From Gemmatimonadota bacterium (lineage in GTDB: Bacteria > JAAXHH01), in contig JAPOOT010000364.1 of NCBI GenBank assembly GCA_026713285.1, positions 1-19,929 of the forward strand: a stretch of 19,929 nucleotides of DNA, given 5' to 3'. A program made the position numbers and the translations under genes. A model generated the notes under the pieces. It was not told the DNA's origin and made no database searches. It saw only the letters and a list, made by a program, of their open reading frames with translations. Positions 7,396 to 13,828 of this stretch are shown in pieces; position 1 is the first letter of the stretch; the number at the start of each line of letters is the position of its first letter.

Positions 7396-8669
7396 TTCCC
7401 CTCCAGGGTCGGGGTCCGGCCGCGGCCGGCGCGACGCCGATCCGGGCTGTTTCCTTCCCCCCGTCCCGGGCCGGACCGGCCGGACGACGGGTTTTCTCCA
7501 AGGGAATCCAGAGATTCGCGCGTTGCCGCCACAACCTGGTCGATTTCCGCCCTGTTGATCGACAGCGGCGGCAGGAACCGCAGCACGGTATTGCCCGCGG
7601 GCAGGGCCAGTATACCCCGTTCCATGAGCCCGCGCAGCACGGGCGTGACCCGGCTTTTCAGCTCGACGCCGATGATCAGGCCCATGCCCCGTATCTCCCG
7701 TACGGCGGGGTGGTCCAACGCCTCGAGGCCTTCCCGGAAATACCCGCCGGCCTCCCTGGCGTTCTCGACAAGGCCTTCCTCGTCCAGCACACGCAGGGTC
7801 GCCAGTCCCGCCGCGCAGATCACCGGGCTGCCGCCGAAGGTGTTTCCGTGGGACATGGACGGGACGCCCTGGACCGATTCCCCGCAGAGCGCCGCGCCGA
7901 CGGGCAGGCCGCCGGCCATGGCCTTGGCCAGGCAGAGGATGTCCGGCCGTATGCCGTGGTGCTCGCAGGCAAACATGGCGCCCGTCCTGCCGAACCCGGT
8001 CTGCACCTCGTCCACGATGAACAAAGCGCCCCGTTCCCTGCAAAGGGTCTCTACCCGCTTCAGGTACCCACCGTCGGCCACACGCACGCCGCCCTCGCCC
8101 TGCACGACTTCCAGGATCACCGCGCCGGTCTCCTCGCCGATGGCTTCCTCCATGGCGGCGAGATCATTGTATCTGACGTGGGAAAATCCGGGCACGAGGG
8201 GTTCAAAGGGGGCGCGGTACTTGGGGTTCCACGTCGCGCTCAATGCGCCGAAGGTGCGACCGTGGAATCCGCGCTGGGCCGCGATTACGCCGGGTCTTCC
8301 GGTGACGACACGGGCGAATTTCAACGCCGCTTCCACCGCCTCCGTACCGGAGTTGCACAGGAACAGCCGGTCGAGCCCCGCCGGGGCCGCCTCGACCAGG
8401 GCCGCGCCCAGTTCCGCGCGCACATCGTTGTAGAAGGAGTCCGGGCATATCGTGAGGCGGTTCACCTGCCGCGTGACCGCTTCGGCCACGGCCGGATGGC
8501 TGTGGCCAATGTTGGCGGTGCCGATCCCGCCGATGCAATCGATGTATTCCTTGCCGGCGGCGTCCCATACACGCGTGCCGCGGCCGCGGACGATCACCGC
8601 GTCGCGTTTCGGCAGGATGCCCATGGAAACGCCATTTTCCATTGTCTGGTAGTCTGTCATGTTCCCCAT
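7392..8669 (-). CDS. lysJ: [LysW]-aminoadipate/glutamate semialdehyde transaminase
   Basis: This is a class-III PLP aminotransferase (425 residues) of the ArgD/LysJ type. It converts the LysW-bound semialdehyde to LysW-lysine (or LysW-ornithine) using glutamate. Seen here: CNSGTEAVEAALKFAR (PLP phosphate site), FIVDEVQTGFGRTG with the PLP-pyridine Asp, and the Schiff-base lysine Lys249 in LCLAKAMAGG. Two starts are possible: ATG at 8669 behind GAGGGG, or ATG at 8660. The protein carries an unusual C-terminal tail of about 38 residues rich in Gly, Arg, Pro and Ser after the normal end of the fold (near ATRESL). A 94-nt gap separates it from lysZ, the largest gap among the enzyme genes, and its stop overlaps lysK by 4 nt. 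Confidence 0.92.
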   Translation of the reverse strand: MGNMTDYQTMENGVSMGILPKRDAVIVRGRGTRVWDAAGKEYIDCIGGIGTANIGHSHPAVAEAVTRQVNRLTICPDSFYNDVRAELGAALVEAAPAGLDRLFLCNSGTEAVEAALKFARVVTGRPGVIAAQRGFHGRTFGALSATWNPKYRAPFEPLVPGFSHVRYNDLAAMEEAIGEETGAVILEVVQGEGGVRVADGGYLKRVETLCRERGALFIVDEVQTGFGRTGAMFACEHHGIRPDILCLAKAMAGGLPVGAALCGESVQGVPSMSHGNTFGGSPVICAAGLATLRVLDEEGLVENAREAGGYFREGLEALDHPAVREIRGMGLIIGVELKSRVTPVLRGLMERGILALPAGNTVLRFLPPLSINRAEIDQVVAATRESLDSLGENPSSGRSGPGRGEGNSPDRRRAGRGRTPTLEGK

Positions 8670-8699
8670 ACTCCCCTCGTCGGTACCGGCGCGGACCGC

Positions 8700-8719
8700 C
8701 GATGTATAAACGATGTATA
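8700..8719. repeat. 11-bp-period direct repeat between lysZ and lysJ
   Basis: CGATGTATA occurs at 8700-8708 and again at 8711-8719, one helical turn apart, in the only sizeable gap (94 nt) between the enzyme genes. The A/T-rich repeats stand out against the GC-rich surroundings. They could be part of an internal promoter or operator; I found no convincing -35 element. Confidence 0.3.
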
Positions 8720-8763
8720 TACGCCGATCGAGGACCGTTCGTTCTGCCCTCCGCGGTCACGGG

Positions 8764-9561
8764 TTACCCGATTACCGTGCCCTCGCCACGCAGCGCAGCC
8801 GTGACGGGTCCGGGTATCCTCCCGTCGCCCAGGATCACCTTTCCCACCCCGACTTCCAGCGCCTCTTTCGCGCCAAGCAGCTTCTTCTTCATGCGGTCCC
8901 GGGCGTGGGTCGCGATCGCCTCGTCTATGTCTTCACGGGCGAGGCGGGGGATCAGTGTGTCCTCGTCCTCGGCGTCCTCGAGGAATCCGGGCGTGTTGGA
9001 AAGGATGACCAGCCTGTCCGCCCCGAGGGCGTCGGCGATCACGGCGGCCGCGCGGTCACCGTCCACGTTGATGATCTCCCCCTCGTAGCTGATGGCCGGC
9101 GGCGTGATGACCGGCAGGTAACCCTGGTCCAGCAACGCGGTCAGCAGCGATACGTTCGCCTTCTCGACCCGGCCGGTATAATCGTTTCTCAGGACCTTCT
9201 TCCGGCCGTCCTCCACGATCCGGAGGGTGGGTTTCCGCCTGCCCTCGAGGAGGCGACCGTCGACCCCGCTCAGTCCGACGGCGTTGACGCCGAGCTGCTG
9301 CAGTTTCTCCACGATGCGCTTGTTCCGCTTGCCGCAATACACCATGTTGAAGATATCCAGCGTCTCCGGGTCGGTATACCGGCTCGTGTACCCGGAGGGC
9401 GACGTGACCATGCGGGGCGGCTTGCCCAGTTGTGTAGATACGGTGTTCAATTCGTCGGAACCGCCGTGCACCAGCACCAGCGGTTCGGTCTGCCGCGCGA
9501 TGTCCTCCAGTACGTAGTCCAGATTGATGCCCCTGCTGCCTCCGGTCTTCACCACGATCAT
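8764..9561 (-). CDS. lysZ: [LysW]-aminoadipate/glutamate kinase
   Basis: This 265-residue amino acid kinase of the ArgB/LysZ family phosphorylates the side-chain carboxyl of LysW-bound aminoadipate (or glutamate) with ATP. Seen here: the N-terminal MIVVKTGGSRGIN with Lys5, LVLVHGGSDELN, the LysZ-like block DIFNMVYCGKRNKRIVEKLQ, GLSGVDGRL, ITPPAISYEGEIINVDGDRA, and a C-terminal RMKKKLLGAKEALEVGVGKV. It resembles the Thermus LysZ sequence throughout as I recall it. The start ATG overlaps the hisS stop by 4 nt (ATGA) and has a strong AAGGGAGG about 9 nt upstream. It is separated from lysJ by 94 nt. Confidence 0.93.
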   Translation of the reverse strand: MIVVKTGGSRGINLDYVLEDIARQTEPLVLVHGGSDELNTVSTQLGKPPRMVTSPSGYTSRYTDPETLDIFNMVYCGKRNKRIVEKLQQLGVNAVGLSGVDGRLLEGRRKPTLRIVEDGRKKVLRNDYTGRVEKANVSLLTALLDQGYLPVITPPAISYEGEIINVDGDRAAAVIADALGADRLVILSNTPGFLEDAEDEDTLIPRLAREDIDEAIATHARDRMKKKLLGAKEALEVGVGKVILGDGRIPGPVTAALRGEGTVIG

Positions 9562-10823
9562 GCCGTGCCGCCTCCCTTAACCGCGTCCAGCACTTCCCGC
9601 CTGGGAAGGGCCGTCTGCGTACTGTCCGCCATGCGCCGTACCATGACGACGCCGTTTTTCACCTCTTCTTCGCCGATGATCAGGGTGTACGCGGCGCCGA
9701 TCCGATCGGCCTGCTTCATCTGGGCCTTCAGGCTGCGGTCCTCCCACAGGGCCGCCGCGCCCACGCCGGCCGAGCGAAGTTCCTGCGCCAGGACCACGGC
9801 GACGTCCTTGGCCTCGGCGCCGAGATAGGCGACGAACACGGCGGGTTTCGGCACTTCCGGGGGTTCGATCCCCTCCTGCTTCATCGTGAGGATGATGCGC
9901 TCTATGCCCGACGCGAAGCCGATCGCCGGCGTTTCGGGTCCGCCCACCATCCGGATCAGTCCGTCGTACCGCCCGCCCCCGCACACCGCGTTCTGCGCGC
10001 CGATGCCCTCTGCCCAGACCTCGAACACCGTCTTCGTATAGTAGTCGAGTCCCCGGACCATGCGATGGTTGACCTCGTAAGGGCGGTCCAGGGCGTCCAG
10101 ATACGACCTCAGCCGGACGAAGTGGTCGTCGCATGCGCCGCACAGGGACTTCGCAATCCGCGGCGCCCCCTCCGCTATCTTCCCGCAGGATTCCCGCTTG
10201 CAATCCAGAAGCCGCAGCGGGTTCTGGTCATAGCGGCGCCGGCAATCACCGCAGATCCCGTCCAGGCGCTGTTCGTACCAGGCTTTCAGCGTAGCGATGT
10301 ATCCCGGCCGGCACGCGGGACACCCCGTGCTGTTCACCTGGAAGGACAGCCCCTTGATGCCGACGGCTTCGTAGATCTGCCAGGCGACCTGCATCACCTC
10401 GAGGTCGATGGCCGGGTCCTGGCTGCCCAGTACCTCCACGTCGACCTGGTAGAACTGGCGGAATCTTCCCGCTTGCGGACGTTCGTACCGGAAAGCCGGA
10501 CCGATCGTATAGAGTCTCAGGGGCTGGGGCCTGCCATGGAGCTTGCGCTCGGCGTAGGCCCGGCAGATCCCCGCCGTGAATTCGGGCCGCAGCGTCATGC
10601 GCTCGTCACTCCGGTCGCGAAAGGTGTACATCTCCTTTTCCACGATGTCCGTAGTCTCGCCGACGCCCCGCTCGAAGAGGCCGGTCTGCTCGAAGACGGG
10701 CACGTCGATCCGCTCGTAGCCGTACAGTTCGCAGACCTGCCGGGTCATCTCGGACACGAACCGCCAGTAGGCCTGGTCCTCCGGCAGGATGTCATAGGTG
10801 CCTCTCGGTGCCTGGAAATTCAT
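9558..10823 (-). CDS. hisS: Histidyl-tRNA synthetase
   Basis: HisRS (421 residues) charges tRNA-His. Class II motifs are visible: APRGTYDILPEDQ at the N-terminus, motif 2 region IGPAFRYERPQAGRFRQFYQ, the HisRS signature RGLDYYTKTVFEVW, motif 3 AIGFASGIERI, and a C-terminal anticodon-binding domain. A Cys-rich insertion (CPACRPGY, ICGDCRRRYDQNPLRLLDCK, then CGKIAEGAP and CGACDDHF) could bind zinc. It is full length with an anticodon-binding domain, so it is not the HisZ regulator. The frame is open upstream to 10904, but ATG 10823 has GGAAG upstream and gives the family's usual N-terminus. Its position inside the LysW operon, between lysY and lysZ with 4-nt overlap to lysZ, is odd. Confidence 0.95.
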   Translation of the reverse strand: MNFQAPRGTYDILPEDQAYWRFVSEMTRQVCELYGYERIDVPVFEQTGLFERGVGETTDIVEKEMYTFRDRSDERMTLRPEFTAGICRAYAERKLHGRPQPLRLYTIGPAFRYERPQAGRFRQFYQVDVEVLGSQDPAIDLEVMQVAWQIYEAVGIKGLSFQVNSTGCPACRPGYIATLKAWYEQRLDGICGDCRRRYDQNPLRLLDCKRESCGKIAEGAPRIAKSLCGACDDHFVRLRSYLDALDRPYEVNHRMVRGLDYYTKTVFEVWAEGIGAQNAVCGGGRYDGLIRMVGGPETPAIGFASGIERIILTMKQEGIEPPEVPKPAVFVAYLGAEAKDVAVVLAQELRSAGVGAAALWEDRSLKAQMKQADRIGAAYTLIIGEEEVKNGVVMVRRMADSTQTALPRREVLDAVKGGGTA

Positions 10824-10835
10824 TTTGGTCTTCCA

Positions 10836-10864
10836 ATACCGGTCTATACCGGTTCCTATACCGG
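10836..10864 (-). repeat. Triple ATACCGG repeat / hairpin ahead of hisS
   Basis: ATACCGG occurs three times (10836-10842, 10846-10852, 10858-10864). Because ACCGGT is self-complementary, the transcript can fold as a 6-bp stem with 4-nt loop (10838-10853), directly upstream of the hisS ribosome-binding site (10830-10834). The third copy overlaps the lysY stop. It may tune hisS translation or mRNA processing. Confidence 0.45.
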
Positions 10865-11899
10865 ATGCAGGCCCGGAAACTCGAGGCCCGTCCGTTCGTC
10901 CCACCCGTACATGATGTTGAGCGCCTGAACGGCCTGGCCGGCCGCCCCCTTGACCAGGTTGTCCAGCGCCCCCATGACCACGACGCGGTCGCTGTGCCCG
11001 TCCCGCTCGAACCCTACGTCGCAGAAGTTGGTGCCCGACAGGAATTTCGGATCGGGATAGCGGAACACGCCCTGTCGCTCCTTGATGATGCGAATGAAGG
11101 GCTCCCGTCCATAGGCCTCCCGGTAGATACTCCAGATTTCCCGTTCTGACAGGCCGTCGTTCACGAAGGCGTGGGTCGTCATCAGGATGCCGCGCACCAG
11201 TTCGATCGCCGTCGCGGAGAAATGGACCGAGGGCGCCTGTCCCCCGAAAGTCAACTCCTGCACGATCTCCGCCGTATGGCGATGACCCGTGGGCTTGAAG
11301 GAGCGCACCGCGCCGCTTCGGTCGGGGTGGTGGGTGGACCGGTCGGCCCGGTTACCTGCCGCGGAGGACCCGATCTTGCCCTCCATGTAGAGACGCGTGG
11401 GGTCCACCGCGCCGGCCCGCACCAGGGGCGCCAGCGACAGGATCGCCGTGGCGGCCAGGCACCCGGTGCACGCGACGTGCCCGGCGTCCCGTATCTCGTC
11501 ACGGTACAGTTCGGCCAGGCCGTACACGAAGCGGTCCAGCACCTCAGGGTGCGCGTGTTCGTGTCCGTACCACGTGGGGTAGTCCGCCGCGTTCCGCAGG
11601 CGGAAGTCCGCGCTCAGGTCGATGACGCGGCCGCACAGGCCCGAAAAGGCGTCCCATCGTTTCATGGCCTCCCCGTGGGGCAGGCACAGGCACAACACGT
11701 CGCAGGGCTCCAGGTCGGCCATGGCGCTGAATTTCAGGTCCGTGACCCGGCGGAGGTTGGGATGGGCGCGTCCGACGGGCTTTCCGGCCTGCGATTCCGA
11801 CGTCACCTGTTGGATTTCTATTTCCGGGTGGAAGAGCAGCAGCCGAAGCAGTTCGCCTCCGCCGTACCCGGACGCTCCTGCGATCGACACCTTGATCAT
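10856..11899 (-). CDS. lysY: [LysW]-aminoadipate/glutamate phosphate reductase (ArgC family)
   Basis: This 347-residue semialdehyde dehydrogenase uses NADPH to reduce the acyl phosphate made by LysZ. Seen here: the Rossmann motif GASGYGGGELLRLL (residues 8-21), the DLSADFRLRN block, the catalytic Cys147 in CTGCLAATAIL, the catalytic-region His in PTGHRHTAEIVQEL, and a C-terminal VVVMGALDNLVKGAAGQAVQ (ArgC signature) followed by ALNIM. The TGC context, rather than the PGC of classical ArgC, fits the LysY branch. The ATG overlaps the lysX stop by 4 nt and follows AAGGTGG. No other argC-like gene is seen in the window. Confidence 0.92.
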   Translation of the reverse strand: MIKVSIAGASGYGGGELLRLLLFHPEIEIQQVTSESQAGKPVGRAHPNLRRVTDLKFSAMADLEPCDVLCLCLPHGEAMKRWDAFSGLCGRVIDLSADFRLRNAADYPTWYGHEHAHPEVLDRFVYGLAELYRDEIRDAGHVACTGCLAATAILSLAPLVRAGAVDPTRLYMEGKIGSSAAGNRADRSTHHPDRSGAVRSFKPTGHRHTAEIVQELTFGGQAPSVHFSATAIELVRGILMTTHAFVNDGLSEREIWSIYREAYGREPFIRIIKERQGVFRYPDPKFLSGTNFCDVGFERDGHSDRVVVMGALDNLVKGAAGQAVQALNIMYGWDERTGLEFPGLHPV

Positions 11900-12735
11900 G
11901 ATCGGGCCACCTTTACCAGGTAGTCTATGATGCGCCCGGGAATGTCCACACCCGTCGGCCGGACGCTGTTGCGGAATTCCATGGTGTAGTTCACCTCGTT
12001 GACCAGGATCCCCTCGGGAGATTCAAGCAGGTCGACCGCCACCACGCCGCCGCCCACCGCTTCCGCCGCGCGGGAGGACAGCGTTCCCACGTCCCCGTCG
12101 ACGGGACAGTCCGCGGTCGTCCCCCCCAGGGCGGTGTTGGTCTTCCAGTGATCCGAATAGCGGTAGACGGCGCAGATGGTCTCGCCGTCGACCACGAAGG
12201 ACCGGATGTCCCGCCCGGGCTTCTCCACGTACTCCTGGATATAGAACACGGAGTGGTGATAGGATCCCAGGACCTCCTTGTGCTCCAGCACCGCTTCCGC
12301 CGCGTGACGGTCGTTGATGCGGGCTATCAGCCGTCCCCACGATCCGATGGGCGGCTTGAGCACGACGGGGTAACCCATGGTTTCCATCACCTCCAGCGCC
12401 GCTTCCGCCGTGAAAGCCACGCGCGCCTTCGGCGTCGGTACGCCGTGATCCACCAGCGCCATGGTCGTCAGGAACTTGTTCCCGCACACGCGGGCCACTT
12501 CGTAGGTGTTTACCGTCCTGATTCCGCTGGCATTCAGCATCTTGAGCGAGTAGAGCGCCCTGGAATGGTTGACGCACCGCTCCAGGATGACGTCGTGGTC
12601 GTACCGGTGGTTCTCCAGGTCGAAGACGATGCGCCGGTCGTCCATCCGGTCGAAGGCGACGCCCCGTTTCGCGGCCGCCTCGAAGAGCATCTTCTGTTCC
12701 GTGGATACGATGGATAGCAGCATGCCGATCTTCAC
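11896..12735 (-). CDS. lysX: Alpha-aminoadipate--LysW ligase (ATP-grasp)
   Basis: This 279-residue RimK-type ATP-grasp ligase attaches the amino group of alpha-aminoadipate (or glutamate) to the LysW C-terminal Glu. Key residues are intact: Lys127 in VVLKP, the loop GSWGR (131-135), Gln167-Glu168 in IQEYVEKPGRDIR, Asp235 in VAVDLLE, and the Mg-binding pair Glu247/Asn249 in NEVNYTMEFRNSV. It closely resembles Thermus LysX as I recall that sequence. The start is GTG at 12735: its GTGA overlaps the stop of the upstream paralogue by 4 nt and a GGGAGGCAGGG precedes it. The open frame further upstream to 13428 is an antisense-type shadow of the paralogue and is rejected. Canonical substrate motifs favour the lysine route, but an ArgX role is possible. 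Confidence 0.92.
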   Translation of the reverse strand: MKIGMLLSIVSTEQKMLFEAAAKRGVAFDRMDDRRIVFDLENHRYDHDVILERCVNHSRALYSLKMLNASGIRTVNTYEVARVCGNKFLTTMALVDHGVPTPKARVAFTAEAALEVMETMGYPVVLKPPIGSWGRLIARINDRHAAEAVLEHKEVLGSYHHSVFYIQEYVEKPGRDIRSFVVDGETICAVYRYSDHWKTNTALGGTTADCPVDGDVGTLSSRAAEAVGGGVVAVDLLESPEGILVNEVNYTMEFRNSVRPTGVDIPGRIIDYLVKVARS

Positions 12736-13586
12736 GATGCCCTGCCTCCCTTCGTCACCGTATCCGCCACGTAGTCCATGATTTTGCCCGGTATATTGAC
12801 CCCGGTGGCGTCCGACGCGTCGGAAAGGCCGGACGGCGGACCCATCTCCTGCACGTACCAGGCGTCCTTCGTGCGGACCATGTCCACCACCGCGACGCCT
12901 CCGCCGATGGCCTCGACGGCGGAGACCGCCAGGGCGTTCAACTCCTCCGTTACGGGTTCGTTCTCCATCAGGCCGCCGGCGGCGATGGTCCCGATCCAGT
13001 GATGGGTCAGCACCGAGACGGCGGCCACCGTCTCGCCACCCACCACGTACGCCCGTATGTCGTGTCCGGGCGCGTCGATGTGTTTCTGCATGAAGAAGAT
13101 GGAATGATGGTACGCGCCGAGTATGCGTTTGTGCTCCAGGACCGTCGCCGCCGTATACTTGTCTCCTATGCGGGAAACGAGCTGGTCCTCGGGGCCCTCC
13201 GCGGGTCTCAATACGACCGGGTATCCCATGTCTTCCATTGCCTTGAGCGCCGAGTCCGGCGTATAGGCCAGGCGCATGTCCGGAACCGGGACGCCCCGCT
13301 CCCGCAACGCCAGGGTCGTCAGCAGCCGGTTGCCGTAGGTCTCCACCACGGACTGCCGGTTCACCGTGGGTATGCCCCAGTGGTCGAACACGGACAGCGC
13401 GTATACGGCCCGGTGGTGATCGACGCACCGTTCCAGCACCACGTCCAGGTCCATGTGCCGGCGGTCGAGTTCGAAGACCTGCCGGGAATTGTCGATCGTC
13501 GTCACGTCGAAACCGCGCAGACCCGCTTCGGCGATCAGCCGCTTTTCGTCCTTTCGGATCCGAGACAGCACAATGCCCATTTCCAT
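12732..13586 (-). CDS. Divergent LysX-like ATP-grasp paralogue with altered active site
   Basis: This 284-residue tandem paralogue of lysX aligns with it without gaps through the C-terminal half (shared VLEHK, the YHHS core, VEAIGGG and TGVNIPGKIMDYV, for example). Several usually conserved positions differ: Lys127 is Arg, the loop GSWGR is GPEDQ, Glu168 is Lys, and the Mg-ligand Asn249 is Gly (QEMGPPSG instead of NEVNYTME). The FRNSV substrate segment is replaced by LSDAS, while Asp235 and Glu247 are kept. It may therefore be inactive, regulatory, or specific for a different substrate. The frame is intact and embedded in the operon (4-nt overlap with lysX), so it is maintained rather than decaying. 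The start could be ATG 13586 or ATG 13580. A role as ArgX is possible but not supported by the lost residues. Confidence 0.85.
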   Translation of the reverse strand: MEMGIVLSRIRKDEKRLIAEAGLRGFDVTTIDNSRQVFELDRRHMDLDVVLERCVDHHRAVYALSVFDHWGIPTVNRQSVVETYGNRLLTTLALRERGVPVPDMRLAYTPDSALKAMEDMGYPVVLRPAEGPEDQLVSRIGDKYTAATVLEHKRILGAYHHSIFFMQKHIDAPGHDIRAYVVGGETVAAVSVLTHHWIGTIAAGGLMENEPVTEELNALAVSAVEAIGGGVAVVDMVRTKDAWYVQEMGPPSGLSDASDATGVNIPGKIMDYVADTVTKGGRAS

Positions 13587-13619
13587 GGTTCCCGCACCTT
13601 CTTCCTGGTCATGCCATAC

Positions 13620-13668
13620 AAAAAAAGGAGCCGGCCTCTTCGCTCAATCGGAAGAGGAACCTGGCTCC
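13620..13668 (-). terminator. Strong intrinsic terminator/attenuator between lysW and the enzyme genes
   Basis: On the minus strand, GGAGCC (13668-13663) pairs with GGCTCC (13632-13627) and CCTCTTC (13657-13651) with GAAGAGG (13641-13635). A GG/CC step between them adds to the stem, giving about 15 bp in all with a 9-nt loop, followed at once by seven T (13626-13620). It lies 33 nt before the lysX-paralogue start and inside the operon, so it must be read through for the enzymes to be made. Confidence 0.88.
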
Positions 13669-13679
13669 TGTCAGTTCCC
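13655..13679 (-). promoter_or_regulatory. Possible antiterminator stem
   Basis: GGGAAC (13679-13674) can pair with GTTCCT (13660-13655), one G-U pair included. This encloses the terminator's 5' arm GGAGCC in the loop and uses part of the inner arm CCTCTTC. The structure is mutually exclusive with the full terminator and so could act as an antiterminator. The stem is short; this is inference from base pairing only. Confidence 0.4.
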
Positions 13680-13681
13680 TT

Positions 13682-13717
13682 GGTCCGGTTATGCCCCGCA
13701 GGGGATCAACACGGACC
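13682..13717 (-). other. Leader RNA hairpin overlapping the leader-peptide stop
   Basis: GGTCCG (13717-13712) pairs with CGGACC (13687-13682), with an inner CCCC-TGC-GGGG stem (13704-13694). The 5' arm covers the last codons of the leader peptide and the TGA stop lies in the loop, so a ribosome finishing or stalling near the end of the leader would disrupt it. It occupies the position of a pause hairpin in classical attenuators. Confidence 0.5.
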
Positions 13718-13783
13718 GCGATGAGCGAACGAACGCAAATCACAATCATGGTATCCATGTTTATGTTTCATTCGTTTATTCAT
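13706..13783 (-). CDS. Putative 25-residue Lys/His-rich leader peptide
   Basis: This short ORF is ATG at 13783 to TGA at 13708-13706. AGGA lies 7 nt upstream of the ATG. The first 12 residues are MNKRMKHKHGYH (Lys at 3, 6, 8; His at 7, 9, 12); a fourth His and two further Arg follow, ending RGPC. Codons such as AAA, CAT, AAT, GAT and CGA end in A or T, unlike the GC-ending codons of every neighbouring gene. It begins 45 nt after the lysW stop and is followed by a hairpin, a possible antiterminator and a strong terminator ahead of lysine-pathway genes and hisS. By analogy with his, thr and trp leaders, its likely role is to couple Lys/His tRNA charging to read-through. Translation is not proven. 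Confidence 0.6.
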   Translation of the reverse strand: MNKRMKHKHGYHDCDLRSFAHRGPC

Positions 13784-13807
13784 CGCCGTTTCCTGTTCTC
13801 GTTTGAA

Positions 13808-13820
13808 CCCGCAAGGCGGG
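13808..13820 (-). other. Short hairpin just after lysW
   Basis: CCCGC-CTT-GCGGG on the minus strand, 9 nt after the lysW stop, is followed only by TTCAAAC. The T-run is too short for an efficient terminator. It may stabilise the 3' end of a processed lysW transcript. Confidence 0.35.
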
Positions 13821-13828
13821 TGAGGGGC

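Noticed and set aside
7396..8043. In-frame upstream extension of lysK (566 residues in total)
   Set aside because: The extra sequence is an out-of-frame reading of lysJ with no family similarity; the ATG at 7395 has a strong ribosome-binding site and a 4-nt overlap with lysJ.
10824..10904. Longer N-terminus for hisS starting at 10904
   Set aside because: It would overlap lysY and the repeat region and adds residues absent from HisRS; ATG 10823 has a ribosome-binding site and the usual start.
12736..13428. In-frame upstream extension of lysX (510 residues in total)
   Set aside because: It is a shifted reading of the paralogue gene; GTG 12735 gives the family N-terminus and the normal coupling overlap.
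13587..13828. Lysine riboswitch or T-box in the lysW-lysX gap
   Set aside because: I found neither the conserved T-box AGGGTGGNACCGCG segment nor a recognisable lysine-riboswitch core, and the region is short and largely occupied by the leader ORF. A covariance-model search would be decisive.
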